From assembly GCA_020850415.1 (NCBI GenBank), contig JADZER010000037.1, forward strand, positions 124,001-188,000: a stretch of 64,000 bases of DNA. The letters are read 5' to 3'. Made by a program: the position numbers and the translations under genes. This stretch comes from Phycisphaerales bacterium (lineage in GTDB: Bacteria > Planctomycetota > Phycisphaerae > Phycisphaerales > UBA1924). Positions 16,920-25,240 of this stretch are shown piece by piece; position 1 is the first letter of the stretch, and every line of letters begins with the position of its first letter. The notes under the pieces are model-generated. The model saw only the letters and a program-made list of their open reading frames with translations. It ran no database searches and was not told the DNA's origin.

Positions 16920-18151
16920 GCCGCCACCTCCTCGGTCTTGGCGGCCGCGCGGGCCTCGGGGGCCTCCCAGCCCTCGTGCGCGAGCGCGATGGCCTGCTCG
17001 AGGTCGGCGACGATGTCCGCGATATCTTCAATGCCGACCGAGACACGGATCAGCCCGTCGGTGATCCCCACCGCGAGCCGCTGCTCGACCGGCACATCGG
17101 CGTGCGTCATGGTGACCGGGTGGGTCAGGAGCGTCTCGACGCTCCCGAGGTGCTCGACGAGCGCGCAGAGCTTGGCGGAGTTGAGGACCTTGACGGCGGC
17201 GTCGGTCCCGCCGACGACCTCGAAGGACAAGATCCCGCCGTGGAGCCCGCCGAGGTGCTGGCGCTTGGCCAGCGCGTGCTGTGGGTGGTCCTCCAGGCCT
17301 GGGTAGTTGACTGCCGCGACGAACGGGTTGGCCCGCAGGGCCTTGGCGAGCGCCAGGGCGTTGGCCGAGTGCTGCTTGAGGCGGAGGGGGAGGGTCTTGA
17401 CGCCGCGGGTGGTGAGCCAGGCCTGGAACGCGGCCTGGATGCCGCCGGTGCACTTGCGGATGAAGCGGACGCGGTCGAGGAGCGCCGGGTCGCGGGAGAC
17501 GACCGAGCCGCCGACGGCGGTGGAGTGGCCCTCGATGTGCTTGGTTGTGGAGTAAACGCAGACGGTGGCGCCGATGTCGAGGGGGCGCTGGATGACGGGG
17601 GTGAGGAAGGTGTTGTCGACGGCGACATGGATCCCGGCCTCGCGTCCGATATCCGCGACGGCCTTGAGGTCGGTGAGCTTGAGGGTGGGGTTGGCCGGGC
17701 TCTCGATGAAGATGAGCTTGGTGTTGGGGCGCAGGGCCGTGCGCACATTCTCGGCGTGTGAAGAATCGACAAAGGTGGCCTGAATGCCCAGCTCGCTGAG
17801 CACCTGGCGGACCAGGCGGACGGTCCCGCCGTAGATCGCATCGCCCAGGACGACATGGTCCCCGGCCTTGAGCAGGGCGAGGAACAGGGCGGTCTCGGCG
17901 GCCAGTCCGGTGACGAAGCAGACCGCCGGGGGGGCATCCTCGAGGGCGCCCAACTGGGCTTCGAGGGCCGAGACGGTGGGGTTGGAGACGCGTGAGTACG
18001 CGTACCCCTTGGTCTGCCCGACGGCCTCGTTGACAAAGGTGGTGGACTGCACGAGCGGTGTCACGAGCGCTCCGGTGAGCGGGTCTGGGGTCAGACCGCC
18101 GTGGATGGCTGTGGTGCTCGCGCCCGCGATGGTGTAATCGGAATTACACAT
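16916..18151 (-). CDS. Cys/Met-metabolism PLP enzyme (cystathionine gamma-synthase or O-acylhomoserine sulfhydrylase type)
   Basis: A 411-residue fold-type I PLP enzyme. The PLP lysine lies in YSTTKHIEGHSTAVGG, the Tyr-containing KGYAYSRVSNPT segment binds PLP phosphate across the dimer, and IFIESPANPTLKL and VDNTFLTP are family signatures. In this context (SAM riboswitch upstream, aspartokinase and asd downstream) it should join the homoserine skeleton with cysteine or sulfide on the way to methionine. Sequence alone cannot separate gamma-synthase, sulfhydrylase and gamma-lyase. The ATG at 18151 directly follows a hairpin that carries GGAGG in its loop. Its stop overlaps the next start in ATGA. 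Confidence 0.88.
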   Translation of the reverse strand: MCNSDYTIAGASTTAIHGGLTPDPLTGALVTPLVQSTTFVNEAVGQTKGYAYSRVSNPTVSALEAQLGALEDAPPAVCFVTGLAAETALFLALLKAGDHVVLGDAIYGGTVRLVRQVLSELGIQATFVDSSHAENVRTALRPNTKLIFIESPANPTLKLTDLKAVADIGREAGIHVAVDNTFLTPVIQRPLDIGATVCVYSTTKHIEGHSTAVGGSVVSRDPALLDRVRFIRKCTGGIQAAFQAWLTTRGVKTLPLRLKQHSANALALAKALRANPFVAAVNYPGLEDHPQHALAKRQHLGGLHGGILSFEVVGGTDAAVKVLNSAKLCALVEHLGSVETLLTHPVTMTHADVPVEQRLAVGITDGLIRVSVGIEDIADIVADLEQAIALAHEGWEAPEARAAAKTEEVAA

Positions 18152-18173
18152 GCCGTGAAACCTCCTTCACGGC
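18132..18173 (-). promoter_or_regulatory. tandem hairpins at the translation start
   Basis: On the minus strand, GCCGTGAA (18173-18166) and TTCACGGC (18159-18152) form a perfect 8-bp stem whose loop is GGAGGT, so the ribosome binding site sits in the loop immediately before the ATG. The first codons form a second perfect 7-bp hairpin, GTGTAAT/ATTACAC with loop TCCG (18149-18132). This suggests translation-level control downstream of the riboswitch. Confidence 0.7.
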
Positions 18174-18202
18174 ACCAATCGCAGGCCAGCGTTGCGCGGG
18201 TC

Positions 18203-18231
18203 GGCGACGACCTTCGTCGCCTTTTTGCTGG
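18203..18231 (-). promoter_or_regulatory. expression-platform hairpin
   Basis: GGCGACGA (18221-18214) and TCGTCGCC (18210-18203) form a perfect 8-bp stem with an AGG loop, preceded by AAAAA. CCAGC at 18231-18227 can pair with GCTGG at 18190-18186 as an outer stem. It lies between the SAM aptamer and the start-codon hairpins; no T-run follows, so it is not a classical terminator. Confidence 0.5.
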
Positions 18232-18258
18232 GGTTGGCGTGTTTCCGCCATCCCGGCC

Positions 18259-18360
18259 GCATCGCTCCCCGCACAGGGGCTAGCCTCGGCACCGCGGCAA
18301 GCTTGGTAAGCATGCTCGGTTGCCGCCCGGGCGTTAGGCCAGCCCGGGACTCTTGATGCT
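18259..18360 (-). promoter_or_regulatory. SAM riboswitch aptamer (SAM-I/SAM-IV clan)
   Basis: On the minus strand the conserved parts of a SAM-I-clan aptamer appear in order: P1 strand GCATC (18359-18355), ATCAAGAG, P2 arms CCCGGGC/GCCCGGG around a TGGCCTAA loop, the joint GGCAACC, a P3 hairpin, GGTGCC, P4 as CCCC-TGTG-CGGGG, and the closing P1 strand GATGC (18263-18259). The loop GGCCT can pair with AGGCT (18286-18282), as the clan pseudoknot requires. Length (102 nt) fits. The gene downstream is a transsulfuration enzyme, the expected target. Assignment to SAM-I or SAM-IV is left open. Confidence 0.88.
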
Positions 18361-18366
18361 GGGACG

Positions 18367-18394
18367 AGGATAGCGGGTCGCCGGCAGGCGTCAA
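18367..18394 (-). promoter_or_regulatory. sigma-70-like promoter for the SAM-riboswitch operon
   Basis: TTGACG (18394-18389), a 16-bp spacer and TATCCT (18372-18367) on the minus strand. The predicted transcript start falls a few bases before the first aptamer stem, so the leader begins with the riboswitch. Confidence 0.72.
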
Positions 18395-18566
18395 GGGGGA
18401 AATTGAGGAAGTTGCGCACCTGGAGGGGCTCTGGCCCGGGTGGGGGGCCTTGAGTGGCGGGGACGGATAGCCGATGGAGACTGGCCAGGGGCGATAATCA
18501 TGTTCGCCCTTGACCGGCGGTCGTCGTTCCGCTCAACTTCTGGACGGGGTGCAGGAGGATTCACGG

Positions 18567-21392
18567 ATGGGAAGCTTCGGACGGGCGGCGCGGTGGCTGT
18601 GTGTGACGGCGGTGTTGGCGGCCCCGGCCGCGGCGCAGCGCCAGTGGATGACCTTCGACGGTGGGGTGGAGGCCGGGGGCGGTCTGGGCTTCTCGTTCAG
18701 CCGGCCCTCGGCGGCGTACCTGTGGGACGGTCAGACGGTCGGGCCGGACGAGATGCGGTTCGGGCGCGAGACGCTGTTGTGCGGTCTGGCGCCCCAGACC
18801 CTCCTCCAGCTCGGTCGGTCGATCAGTCCCGTCGCGGCGGGGCAGACCGACGACGGCACCCCGGTCTTCGTGATCGATTCGGCGACGCAGCAGCGGGTGA
18901 GCGTCCACCTCGGCCAGGGGCAGGTGGACGCGGCGTTCGCCCGGAACGATTGGTCGCACAGCCACAAGCTGCTCTACGACAACCCCGCCAAGGACTATGA
19001 GAACGATCTGCTCATGGGGCAGACCGGCGTCAACGGCGGGTCGGTCGACCAGCCGGGGCTCGCGTTCGGTCCGACCGACGGCGGGGCGGTGCACAACGGT
19101 CTGATCGTGATGGGGTGCGAGGTCACGGAGCCCCACATGGGCGTCTGGGTGAGCAGCCGCGTCGGCCTGGTGTACACGACGGTGGACCGGCTGGGCAGTC
19201 AGGATCCGTGGATCGTGGCGGCGCTGGGCTCGCGGACGAACCGGGCGGACGCGGTCCGCGGGGCGCACTGGTCGCTGGCCGCGTTCCCCGTGAGCGACAA
19301 CGAGCTGATAGTGACATGGACCGACTACCGTGCGCAGGTGAAGACCGGCGGGCAGGCGTACGCGACCCGATTCGTCCGCAGCGGCGCCGAGTGGACCAGC
19401 GAGACCATCCTGATCGCCGAGTCGACCACGCCGGTGCAGCACGAGCATTACCACTGCGGCGGGTATCTGCGCCATGAGGACGGGCGGGTGTCGGTTGTGG
19501 TCTCAACCGGCGACTCCGCGGAGGACAACCAGCTCCTGGCCCGCACGCTGGCGGCCGGGGGCGAGTGGGCCTCGCCGGTCGTCGTGCCGGATACGGGGAT
19601 CGACGATCGCAGCCGCGTGCACGAGGCCTCGCCCGATTGGACAGCGGTGGAGACGGTCTGGGGTGGGAAGGGGATCTACCCGCTGCTGTTGCACAACCAG
19701 GTGGTCAAGATGGTGCCAGGCGACCCGGAGTGCCGGCGTGTGCTCTGCGGGGCCGACGAGACCAACAGCGCCGTGCTGGAGCTGACCTACGACCCCGACC
19801 TCAAGCTGGCGAGCTGGCGGACGGTGTCGGGCGCGTCGGTCACCTCCTGGCCCGACGACGGGGTGCTCAACTTCGGCATGGTGGGCCAGCCGGGCGGGCC
19901 GTACCTCGGGCGGATCGACGCGGCGGCGGTGTCGGCGTGGCAGGCCGGCCAGCGCGAGTCGCGGGTGCTGTTCTCGCCCGATGGGGAGCACTGGGGCCAG
20001 ATCATGGTCGCGGGCACCTCCGAGCAGCGCATGGCGATCTTCCACGGGACAACCGGCTACATCGGTTCGCTTGTCGTTGATACGGCGGGGTTCCGTCGGT
20101 TCGAGATCCCCCCCTGGCGCCTGGCCCGGCCGCTCGTGCTGGGCCGTTCGCAGGACAACATGCTTCGGGCGGTGGTCCCCGTGCCCACGGCCGATGTCTC
20201 TGTGAACGCCGAGATCACGCGTCTGAACGGGCCGGCGGACCTGCCGCCCGGCGTCCCGCCGCCGCCCTGCGACCCGGGGAACATGTTCCTGATCGAGAAC
20301 CGCTCGGACCTCGGCCATCTCGGGGCGTGGCGTCCGGTGTCGGACACCGCCGATGTGCCCGAGCCGCGCAGCTCGGTGCTTATCCGCGCGTGGGCGTACG
20401 CCGTGCCGCCGCAGGATCTCGATACCGACCCGAAGACGACGGCCTCGCTGGTCACGCTGCTCTACAACAGCATCGGGGATCAGGCGTGGCTGTGGTCTGG
20501 GCGTGGGGAGTTCGAGGCGGGTCGTTGGTTCCCCGTCACGGTCTGGGCGACATGGAACCCGCTCGACAGCGCGGGGAAGCCGCAGGTGAAGTGGCTGCCC
20601 ACGGTGGCGCTGCGGGCGGCGCAGCAGGACAGCCTGCCGCTGCACTCCCGCTATGTGCTGGCCTGGGAGGGTGTGTACCAGGACGCGCCGACGGCCGAGG
20701 GGTTCGGGCTGGCCCCGCAGCAGCCTGGCGCTGAGGAGGCGGCCACGATCGACGGTCTGACCCTCGGGGACGAGTGGACGGTGGTGATGGTGGGGATGGT
20801 CCCGGACGACCAGTGGGACAACCGCGTCGGCGGCTCGGAGCGGGTGGGCTACAGGACCGCGTCCAAGCACCTTCCCCACCTGTTCACGCTTGAAGACAGC
20901 GAGGGCGACTTCGTGCGGGTGCTGGCCGACCCCCCCTTGGAGGGGATGCGGTTCGGCACGGCCGACACGGAGGTCCAGGACATTCGCAAGATCTACTGGC
21001 TGCGGGAGAGCCCGGTGGTGTGCGTCGTGCGCGGCGGTGGGGGGCAGACCGTCCTGAACTACTCCGTCGGCGGGTCCGCGCCGCGCACCATGACGCTGCC
21101 CGAGGAGATCTCCCCCGAGCGCATCCGGCTCGGCCCCGACGGCATGTGGTGGTTCAGTCTCGACGCGATGGCGCATCGAGTCACGGACGGGCAGCTCCTC
21201 AACCTCTTCTACACCCACAAGCTCCGCTGCCCGGCGGACTTCAACTCCGACGGCATCGTCGATTCGCGAGATGTCCTCGCCTTCCTCTCGGCGTGGAGCG
21301 GCCGGCTGCCCAACGGCGATTACAACCAGGACACGATGATCAACACGCTGGATGTCATCGACTTCCTCGCCGACTACGGCTCGGGCTGCTGA
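18567..21392 (+). CDS. secreted protein of unknown function with GC-type dockerin C-terminus
   Basis: A 941-residue exported protein. The start at 18567 has AGGAGGAT seven bases upstream and opens a clear signal peptide (GRAARWLCVTAVLAAPAAAQ). The body contains scattered Trp/Gly-rich blocks and an Asp-box-like FSPDGEHW, weakly suggesting a BNR/sialidase-like beta-propeller, but no catalytic family can be named. The last 55 residues form two EF-hand dockerin repeats (DFNSDGIVDSRDVLAFLSAW and [20 protein letters not shown]) and end in GSGC. Its 3' end overlaps the convergent TolC-like gene by 19 bp. Confidence 0.8.
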   Translation: MGSFGRAARWLCVTAVLAAPAAAQRQWMTFDGGVEAGGGLGFSFSRPSAAYLWDGQTVGPDEMRFGRETLLCGLAPQTLLQLGRSISPVAAGQTDDGTPVFVIDSATQQRVSVHLGQGQVDAAFARNDWSHSHKLLYDNPAKDYENDLLMGQTGVNGGSVDQPGLAFGPTDGGAVHNGLIVMGCEVTEPHMGVWVSSRVGLVYTTVDRLGSQDPWIVAALGSRTNRADAVRGAHWSLAAFPVSDNELIVTWTDYRAQVKTGGQAYATRFVRSGAEWTSETILIAESTTPVQHEHYHCGGYLRHEDGRVSVVVSTGDSAEDNQLLARTLAAGGEWASPVVVPDTGIDDRSRVHEASPDWTAVETVWGGKGIYPLLLHNQVVKMVPGDPECRRVLCGADETNSAVLELTYDPDLKLASWRTVSGASVTSWPDDGVLNFGMVGQPGGPYLGRIDAAAVSAWQAGQRESRVLFSPDGEHWGQIMVAGTSEQRMAIFHGTTGYIGSLVVDTAGFRRFEIPPWRLARPLVLGRSQDNMLRAVVPVPTADVSVNAEITRLNGPADLPPGVPPPPCDPGNMFLIENRSDLGHLGAWRPVSDTADVPEPRSSVLIRAWAYAVPPQDLDTDPKTTASLVTLLYNSIGDQAWLWSGRGEFEAGRWFPVTVWATWNPLDSAGKPQVKWLPTVALRAAQQDSLPLHSRYVLAWEGVYQDAPTAEGFGLAPQQPGAEEAATIDGLTLGDEWTVVMVGMVPDDQWDNRVGGSERVGYRTASKHLPHLFTLEDSEGDFVRVLADPPLEGMRFGTADTEVQDIRKIYWLRESPVVCVVRGGGGQTVLNYSVGGSAPRTMTLPEEISPERIRLGPDGMWWFSLDAMAHRVTDGQLLNLFYTHKLRCPADFNSDGIVDSRDVLAFLSAWSGRLPNGDYNQDTMINTLDVIDFLADYGSGC

Positions 21393-23164
21393 GCCGGGGG
21401 CTCGGCGGTGGTCTGGTCGGTGGTTTGGTCGGCGGCTTGGTCGGTGGTGAGGTCGGGGTCGTGGTCGGCGGCGTGGCCGGTCCCGAGCGGGTCGGCGGGC
21501 ACGATCTCGACCTTCGAGGCCCCAAGCAGGGTGCCCGTGGCGAAGGCGAGGTCGACCTGGGCGATCTGGTACTCGACCACGGCGTTGATCTCGGCGAGCC
21601 GGGCCTGGGCCAGCCGCGCCGTCGCGTCGAGCACATCGGTCGAGGTGGTCTCGCCAACATCGAACTGGCGCTCCTCGGCCTGGAGCGTGCGGGTGTTGAG
21701 GATGACGCTCTGGCGTGCCGCGAGGATGCGCTCCCACGCCGAGCCGATCTGGTCGACCGCGTCGAGCACCTCGCGCTCGATCGACTGCTCGCGTGCGTCG
21801 CGCGTGGCCAGGCGCTGCAGTCGCGTGAGCAGCGACCGGCGGACGGCGGCCTCGCGCTGCTCGTTGCCCAGCGGGATCTCGCCGCTCAGCCCGACCGACC
21901 AGTCCTCGAAGTGGTTGTCCCGGAGGGTGGTCATGGAGCTGGACAGCCCGCCGCCGAGTCCGTTGACGCGGTAGGTGTAGTCCATCGCGAGGAGCGGGAG
22001 GGCCTGGTTGCGGGACCAGTCGGCGGTGACGAGGTCCGCGGCGAGTCGGAGCTCGAGCTCGAGCATCTCCATGCGGTTGGCGACGGCCGCGGCGGTGAGG
22101 GCGCCGGCGTCGAACTCGTAGCGGACCGGGTCGGGCGGGGAGCTGGGCACGACGAGGGTCTGGGTCTCGATCTCCAGACCCGGCTGGTTGATGACCCGCT
22201 TGAGCTCGCGCTGCTGGGTGAGCACGGAGTTCTGGGCGGTGATGATCCCGTCGAGCTGCTCGGCGACGCCGGCCTGGGCGCGCAGCACCTCGATCTCGGC
22301 GACCTCGCCCGCGTTGAACTGGCGTTCGGCCCGGGCGAGCTGCGCCTGTGCGAGCTCGAGCGTCTGGAGCCGCACCTCGAGGGTGGCGCGGGCGCCGTAG
22401 AGGCGCCAGTACGCGCGGTCGACCGCGGCCAGCTGCCGGATGACCTCCGCCTTGGTCTGGACCTCGGAGATCTGCCGGTCGTAGGAGGCGATGGTGATGC
22501 CGTAGGTCGAGGCCCGGCGTCCGGCCCCGCGCATCAGCGGCTGGCTGATCGAGAACTCCAGGTCGCTGCTGTACGCGGGGTTGAGCGTGCTGAACTGGTT
22601 GTTGGTCTCGTTGCGGGTGACGGGCAGGGAGATGGAGGTCGTGCCGCCGGTGCGGAGCGGGATGGTCACGCCGGGCTCGACGCGCTGGAACTTCTGCTGG
22701 GCGCTGTCGAGTGTCGTGCTGGTCGGCGAGTCGGTCTCCGCCCAGGTGCCGCTGAGCGTGAAGGAGGACTCGAATCGGCCCTCCTCCTCTCGGAGGCGCT
22801 CGGCGGCGAGGGCCGGGCTCAGCAGGGCGACCTGCAGGTCGAGGTTCCGCTCCAGCGCCCACGCCCGGCACTCCTCGATCGAGACCTCCGCCGACTCGAC
22901 GCCGGCGAAGCGGTCGCGGGCGGAGGCCGGGTCGGGCGCGACGGCCTCGGGCGTTTCCGCCTGGTACTCCGGGAGCGGGGCGGGCTGGATCCGGCGCAGC
23001 CGCTCGACCGACAGGGCGGGCGCGTAGTCCGACTCGTGCGAGAACAGCGGGTTGGTCGTGCAGCCGGCGAGGGCGAGCGCGCACGCCCCGGCCGAGCCGA
23101 GCCTCACCACGGAGGGCACAGAGGCGCACAGAGGAAGACATGAACCGCGTTGAATCCTCTTCAT
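21374..23164 (-). CDS. TolC-family outer-membrane efflux lipoprotein
   Basis: A 596-residue (from ATG 23164) outer membrane factor with two long helical repeats typical of TolC/OprM, for example the paired [18 protein letters not shown] and [20 protein letters not shown] segments. A lipobox LALAGC gives a lipidated N-terminus. The first about 18 residues are encoded by a dispersed palindromic repeat (23103-23202); a GTG at 23110 would start directly at [17 protein letters not shown], a more normal lipoprotein signal, and may be the true start. It is the last gene of an efflux operon with a membrane fusion protein, an ATPase and a permease. The C-terminus is an unusual Thr/Asp-rich TTDQ repeat. 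Confidence 0.9.
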   Translation of the reverse strand: MKRIQRGSCLPLCASVPSVVRLGSAGACALALAGCTTNPLFSHESDYAPALSVERLRRIQPAPLPEYQAETPEAVAPDPASARDRFAGVESAEVSIEECRAWALERNLDLQVALLSPALAAERLREEEGRFESSFTLSGTWAETDSPTSTTLDSAQQKFQRVEPGVTIPLRTGGTTSISLPVTRNETNNQFSTLNPAYSSDLEFSISQPLMRGAGRRASTYGITIASYDRQISEVQTKAEVIRQLAAVDRAYWRLYGARATLEVRLQTLELAQAQLARAERQFNAGEVAEIEVLRAQAGVAEQLDGIITAQNSVLTQQRELKRVINQPGLEIETQTLVVPSSPPDPVRYEFDAGALTAAAVANRMEMLELELRLAADLVTADWSRNQALPLLAMDYTYRVNGLGGGLSSSMTTLRDNHFEDWSVGLSGEIPLGNEQREAAVRRSLLTRLQRLATRDAREQSIEREVLDAVDQIGSAWERILAARQSVILNTRTLQAEERQFDVGETTSTDVLDATARLAQARLAEINAVVEYQIAQVDLAFATGTLLGASKVEIVPADPLGTGHAADHDPDLTTDQAADQTTDQTTAEPPAQQPEP

Positions 23165-23202
23165 GGTGTAGCTCTGAGTTCCTCTGTGTCCTCTGTGGTG
23201 AG
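23103..23202. repeat. CACCACGGAG-type palindromic repeat
   Basis: Outer arms CTCACCACGGAGGGCACAGA (from 23103) and TCTGTGTCCTCTGTGGTGAG (to 23202) are near-complementary and enclose about 50 bp. Such CACCACGGAG/CTCTGTGGTG elements are dispersed in many planctomycete and verrucomicrobial genomes. This one fills the gap between the permease stop and the TolC lipoprotein signal and reads into the annotated TolC start. Confidence 0.8.
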
Positions 23203-23209
23203 CCGGCTC

Positions 23210-24448
23210 TCAGTCGTGGCGGAGCGCCTCGATCGGGTCGAGCCGCGCGGCCTTGATCGCGGGGAACATGCCGAAGATGACGCCGGTGCCGGCGCTGAAC
23301 CCGACGGCGAGGAGGACCGCCCAGGCGGGGACGGCGGCGTCCTTGAGCGGGCTGTCGGGGATGTGGCGCAGGGCGCTGATGAGCCCCTGCCCGCAGGCGA
23401 GGCCGATCGCGCCGCCCGCCAGGCACAGGGTGACGGCCTCGACGAGGAACTGGATGAGGACGACGGCCGGGCGGGCGCCGATCGCCTTGCGCAGGCCGAT
23501 CTCGCGTGTCCGCTCGCTGACGCTGACCAGCATGATGTTCATGATCCCGATGCCGCCGACGAGCAGGCTGATCCCGACGATGCCGCCCGCGCCGGCGGTG
23601 ATGCCCTTGGCGAGGGAGTTGAACTGGTCGATGAACTGCTGGATGACCTCGATCTGGAAGGTGTCCTCCTGGTCGCCCGAGAGCCCGCGCATCTTGCGGA
23701 GGACGAAGGTGATCTCGGCCTTGGCGTCCTCGACCTTGTCGGGGCTCGCGAGCTGGGCCCAGGCCTCGGAGATGTGCCGGTGCGGGTTGAGCATCTGCGC
23801 GGTGGCGTACGGGATGAACACCTCGCTGGCGTTCTCGCCCCCGCCGAAGATGTTGAGCTGCACCGTCTCGACCACTCCGACCACCATGAACCGACGCCCA
23901 GCCAGGCGCACAAACTCCCCGACCGGCTCGCGGGGCAGGTCGAGCTCCTCGATGGCCTTGTCGTTGATCAGGCAGACGAACCGGCGCTCCGAGTCGTCGA
24001 TGGTGTTGAACTGGCGCCCCTGGATGACCTGCCGGCCGACGATCCCGTGCCAGGTGGGCCAGATGCCCAGCGTCGGGATGTTGTCGAGCTTGCGGTCGCC
24101 GTACTCGATCGCGTAGCTGCTCCACATCTCGGGCGTGATGTCCGTGATGGAGGGGCAGCTCTCGCGGATCGCCTCGATCTCCGGCATCTTGAGCTGGACA
24201 TCGCGCCAGTTGCCGGTGCCCCACATCGACTGCGGCAGGCGCCCGTCGATATAGACCCGCTTGGCGCCGATCTTCTCGAACTCGCTGAGCACCGTCTGGC
24301 GGAGCCCCTGCAGGGCAGCGATGACCGCCACGACGCTGGCGACGCCGATGATCACCCCCAGCGTGGTGAGCAGCGAGCGGACCTTGTTGGTCCAGATCTG
24401 GCCCAGCGCCAGGCCGAAGGTCTGGAGGACGATGCGGAAGAGGATCAT
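23210..24448 (-). CDS. MacB-like ABC transporter permease
   Basis: A 412-residue permease with one N-terminal transmembrane helix ([21 protein letters not shown]), a large MacB_PCD-type extracytoplasmic domain (about 50-265) and three C-terminal helices (FtsX domain), including the [17 protein letters not shown] coupling segment that contacts the ATPase. The ATG at 24448 overlaps the ATPase stop as ATGA. Codons upstream in this frame are the shadow of the ATPase. It would work with the ATPase, fusion protein and TolC-like protein as a mechanotransmission exporter; the substrate is unknown. Confidence 0.93.
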   Translation of the reverse strand: MILFRIVLQTFGLALGQIWTNKVRSLLTTLGVIIGVASVVAVIAALQGLRQTVLSEFEKIGAKRVYIDGRLPQSMWGTGNWRDVQLKMPEIEAIRESCPSITDITPEMWSSYAIEYGDRKLDNIPTLGIWPTWHGIVGRQVIQGRQFNTIDDSERRFVCLINDKAIEELDLPREPVGEFVRLAGRRFMVVGVVETVQLNIFGGGENASEVFIPYATAQMLNPHRHISEAWAQLASPDKVEDAKAEITFVLRKMRGLSGDQEDTFQIEVIQQFIDQFNSLAKGITAGAGGIVGISLLVGGIGIMNIMLVSVSERTREIGLRKAIGARPAVVLIQFLVEAVTLCLAGGAIGLACGQGLISALRHIPDSPLKDAAVPAWAVLLAVGFSAGTGVIFGMFPAIKAARLDPIEALRHD

Positions 24449-25236
24449 GCGCCCGCCCCCTGTGGCTCGGTGGGTTTCGGCCGGGCGCCGAGCGAGGCGG
24501 CGGCCTGCTGGGCGGTGACCGCCGCGGCCTCGAGCCACCGCTGGTGGATCGGGTCTTCGGCGGTCGGGTGGTCGCTCAGGACCAGCCCGTCGCGGAGGCG
24601 GACGATCCGGTGGGTGTGCTGGGCGACCTCCTCCTCGTGGGTCACGATGACGATGGTCTGCCCCTCGCGGTGGAGCTGCTCGAACAGCGCGATGATCTCC
24701 CTGGTGGTTGCGCTGTCGAGGTTGCCCGTCGGCTCGTCGGCGAGGAGGATCGAGGGCTCGTTGACCAGGGCGCGGGCCACGGCGACGCGCTGGCGCTGGC
24801 CGCCGGAGAGCTGGTTGGGCTTGTGGCCCATGCGGTCGGCCAGCCCCACGCGCTCCAGGGCGTGCTTGGCGCGGGCCCGGGCGGTCAGCCAGTGCTTGCG
24901 GGAGTAGATCATGGGCAGCATGACATTTTTCAGAGCGCTGGCGCGGTTGAGCAGCTCGAAGCTCTGGAAGATGAACCCGATCTGCTCGTTGCGGACCCTG
25001 GCCAGGCGGCCGGCCGACACTTTGTGCATCGGCCGGCCCGAGAGCTCGTACAGGCCGGCCGTCGGCCGGTCCAGGCAGCCGAGGATGTGCATCAGGGTGC
25101 TCTTGCCCGAGCCCGAGGCGCCCATGATGGCGACGAACTCGTTGGCGCCGATGTCCAGGTCGAGGCCGCGCAGCGCGTGCACCCGCTCGTCGCCGAGCCG
25201 GTAGACCTTCGTGAGCTGTCGGATGCGGATGGCCAT
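24445..25236 (-). CDS. MacB/LolD-type ABC transporter ATPase
   Basis: A 263-residue nucleotide-binding subunit. Walker A is GASGSGKST, the Q-loop lies in [11 protein letters not shown], the signature is [15 protein letters not shown], Walker B is [12 protein letters not shown] and the H-loop is VTHE. Typical members have 225-245 residues; here an Ala-rich tail of about 40 residues follows the domain. It is encoded 4 bp after the fusion protein and overlaps the permease, so one transcript is expected. Confidence 0.95.
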   Translation of the reverse strand: MAIRIRQLTKVYRLGDERVHALRGLDLDIGANEFVAIMGASGSGKSTLMHILGCLDRPTAGLYELSGRPMHKVSAGRLARVRNEQIGFIFQSFELLNRASALKNVMLPMIYSRKHWLTARARAKHALERVGLADRMGHKPNQLSGGQRQRVAVARALVNEPSILLADEPTGNLDSATTREIIALFEQLHREGQTIVIVTHEEEVAQHTHRIVRLRDGLVLSDHPTAEDPIHQRWLEAAAVTAQQAAASLGARPKPTEPQGAGA

Positions 25237-25240
25237 GGGC

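Noticed and set aside
19503..24224. Open frame of 1573 codons on the minus strand
   Set aside because: It runs antisense to the dockerin gene and in another frame through the efflux genes, whose products are clearly recognised. The composition is Arg/Pro/His-rich, as expected of a shadow frame in high-GC DNA.
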